From NCBI RefSeq assembly GCF_002879865.1, contig NZ_PNXY01000007.1, positions 186,001-250,000 on the forward strand: a stretch of DNA of 64,000 bases. Direction: 5' to 3'. A model generated the notes under the pieces. It did not search any database, had not been told where the DNA came from, and saw only the letters and a list, made by a program, of their open reading frames with translations. Position 1 is the stretch's first letter, and every line of letters starts with the position of its first letter. Of the stretch, positions 63,847 to 64,000 are shown one piece after another. The DNA comes from Paraburkholderia rhynchosiae (lineage in GTDB: Bacteria; Pseudomonadota; Gammaproteobacteria; Burkholderiales; Burkholderiaceae). The translations under genes were made by a program, and so were the position numbers.

Positions 63847-64000
63847 TTACACGAGCCCGGTGGTGTAATACACCGCGATGACGAAGAAAACCGCCAGCGT
63901 CTTGATTACGGTTACGGCGAAGATGTCGCGATACGACTGACGGTGCGTCAATCCGGTTACCGCCAGCAGCGTGATCACCGCGCCGTTGTGCGGCAGCGTG
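63847..64000 (-). CDS. C-terminal end of a GntP-type permease (partial)
   Basis: The last ~51 codons of a gene continuing beyond the window. LPHNGAVITLLAVTGLTHR followed by a hydrophobic end FFVIAVYYTTGLV matches the terminal helices of GntP/gluconate:proton symporter-type permeases. The stop codon TAA is at 63847-63849. Confidence 0.75.
   Translation of the reverse strand, partial: TLPHNGAVITLLAVTGLTHRQSYRDIFAVTVIKTLAVFFVIAVYYTTGLV

Noticed and set aside
1..64000. tRNA, rRNA, insertion sequence and CRISPR arrays
   Set aside because: I looked for cloverleaf-like segments, transposase motifs with terminal repeats and regularly spaced repeats; none was convincing in this window.

Overview
The window is GC-rich, densely coded DNA of a betaproteobacterial type, most likely Burkholderia or Paraburkholderia. 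This rests on gene content, codon style and long runs of metabolic and regulatory genes with many LysR, AraC, GntR, XRE and hybrid-kinase regulators. Its centre carries the replication and partition region of a secondary chromosome or chromid: parA-parB with four 14-bp parS-like palindromes, a Rep_3-type initiator gene, about 1.3 kb of iterons, and a KfrA-like coiled-coil gene. Metabolic genes such as kbl-tdh beside it argue for a chromid over a small plasmid.

Layout. 0.4-8.6 kb: hybrid sensor kinase, stress-type protein, FMN reductase, two very small genes, an ECF sigma/anti-sigma pair, a sulfonate-type binding protein and arsC. 8.6-15.8 kb: parS cluster, parAB, rep (convergent to parB), iteron origin, kfrA-like gene. 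15.8-17.5 kb: a two-gene minus-strand unit (unknown protein plus diverged tyrosine recombinase) behind a perfect LexA box. 17.5-20.6 kb: XRE-cupin regulator divergent from kbl-tdh. 20.6-25.5 kb: YceI, TetR, SnoaL-like proteins, an outer-membrane protein and a CHASE3-GGDEF protein. 25.5-33.0 kb: two remote iteron clusters flanking a phospholipase D-like gene and a four-gene chemosensory-like operon. 33.0-38.8 kb: SDR, an AraC remnant, and LysR/CoA-transferase/HMG-CoA-lyase-type/MFS genes. 38.8-39.8 kb: a gene-poor patch with an inverted DnaA-box pair and a broken haemagglutinin-type gene. 39.8-47.4 kb: a GntR-controlled catabolic cluster (class V aminotransferase, MFS, FAH-type hydratase, FAD/Fe-S dehydrogenase). 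47.4-59.2 kb: AraC/EamA, a secreted propeller protein, LysE, YcaQ-like, a cNMP-FAD oxidoreductase with DedA-rhodanese, and DinB. 59.8-64 kb: a BvgS-type kinase, RidA and the end of a GntP-type permease.

How it works together. The initiator should bind the iterons at 12.8-14.15 kb, where the last five copies are in 22-bp phase beside an AT-rich stretch. Related motifs recur, all in the opposite orientation, at 15.78-15.83, 25.57-26.15 and 32.39-33.01 kb, always between genes. They look like a dispersed set of initiator-binding sites that could titrate or pair with the origin. I consider this, together with the LexA-box recombinase unit next to the origin, the most interesting content of the window. 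All functional statements are inferred from sequence; nothing was searched or computed.
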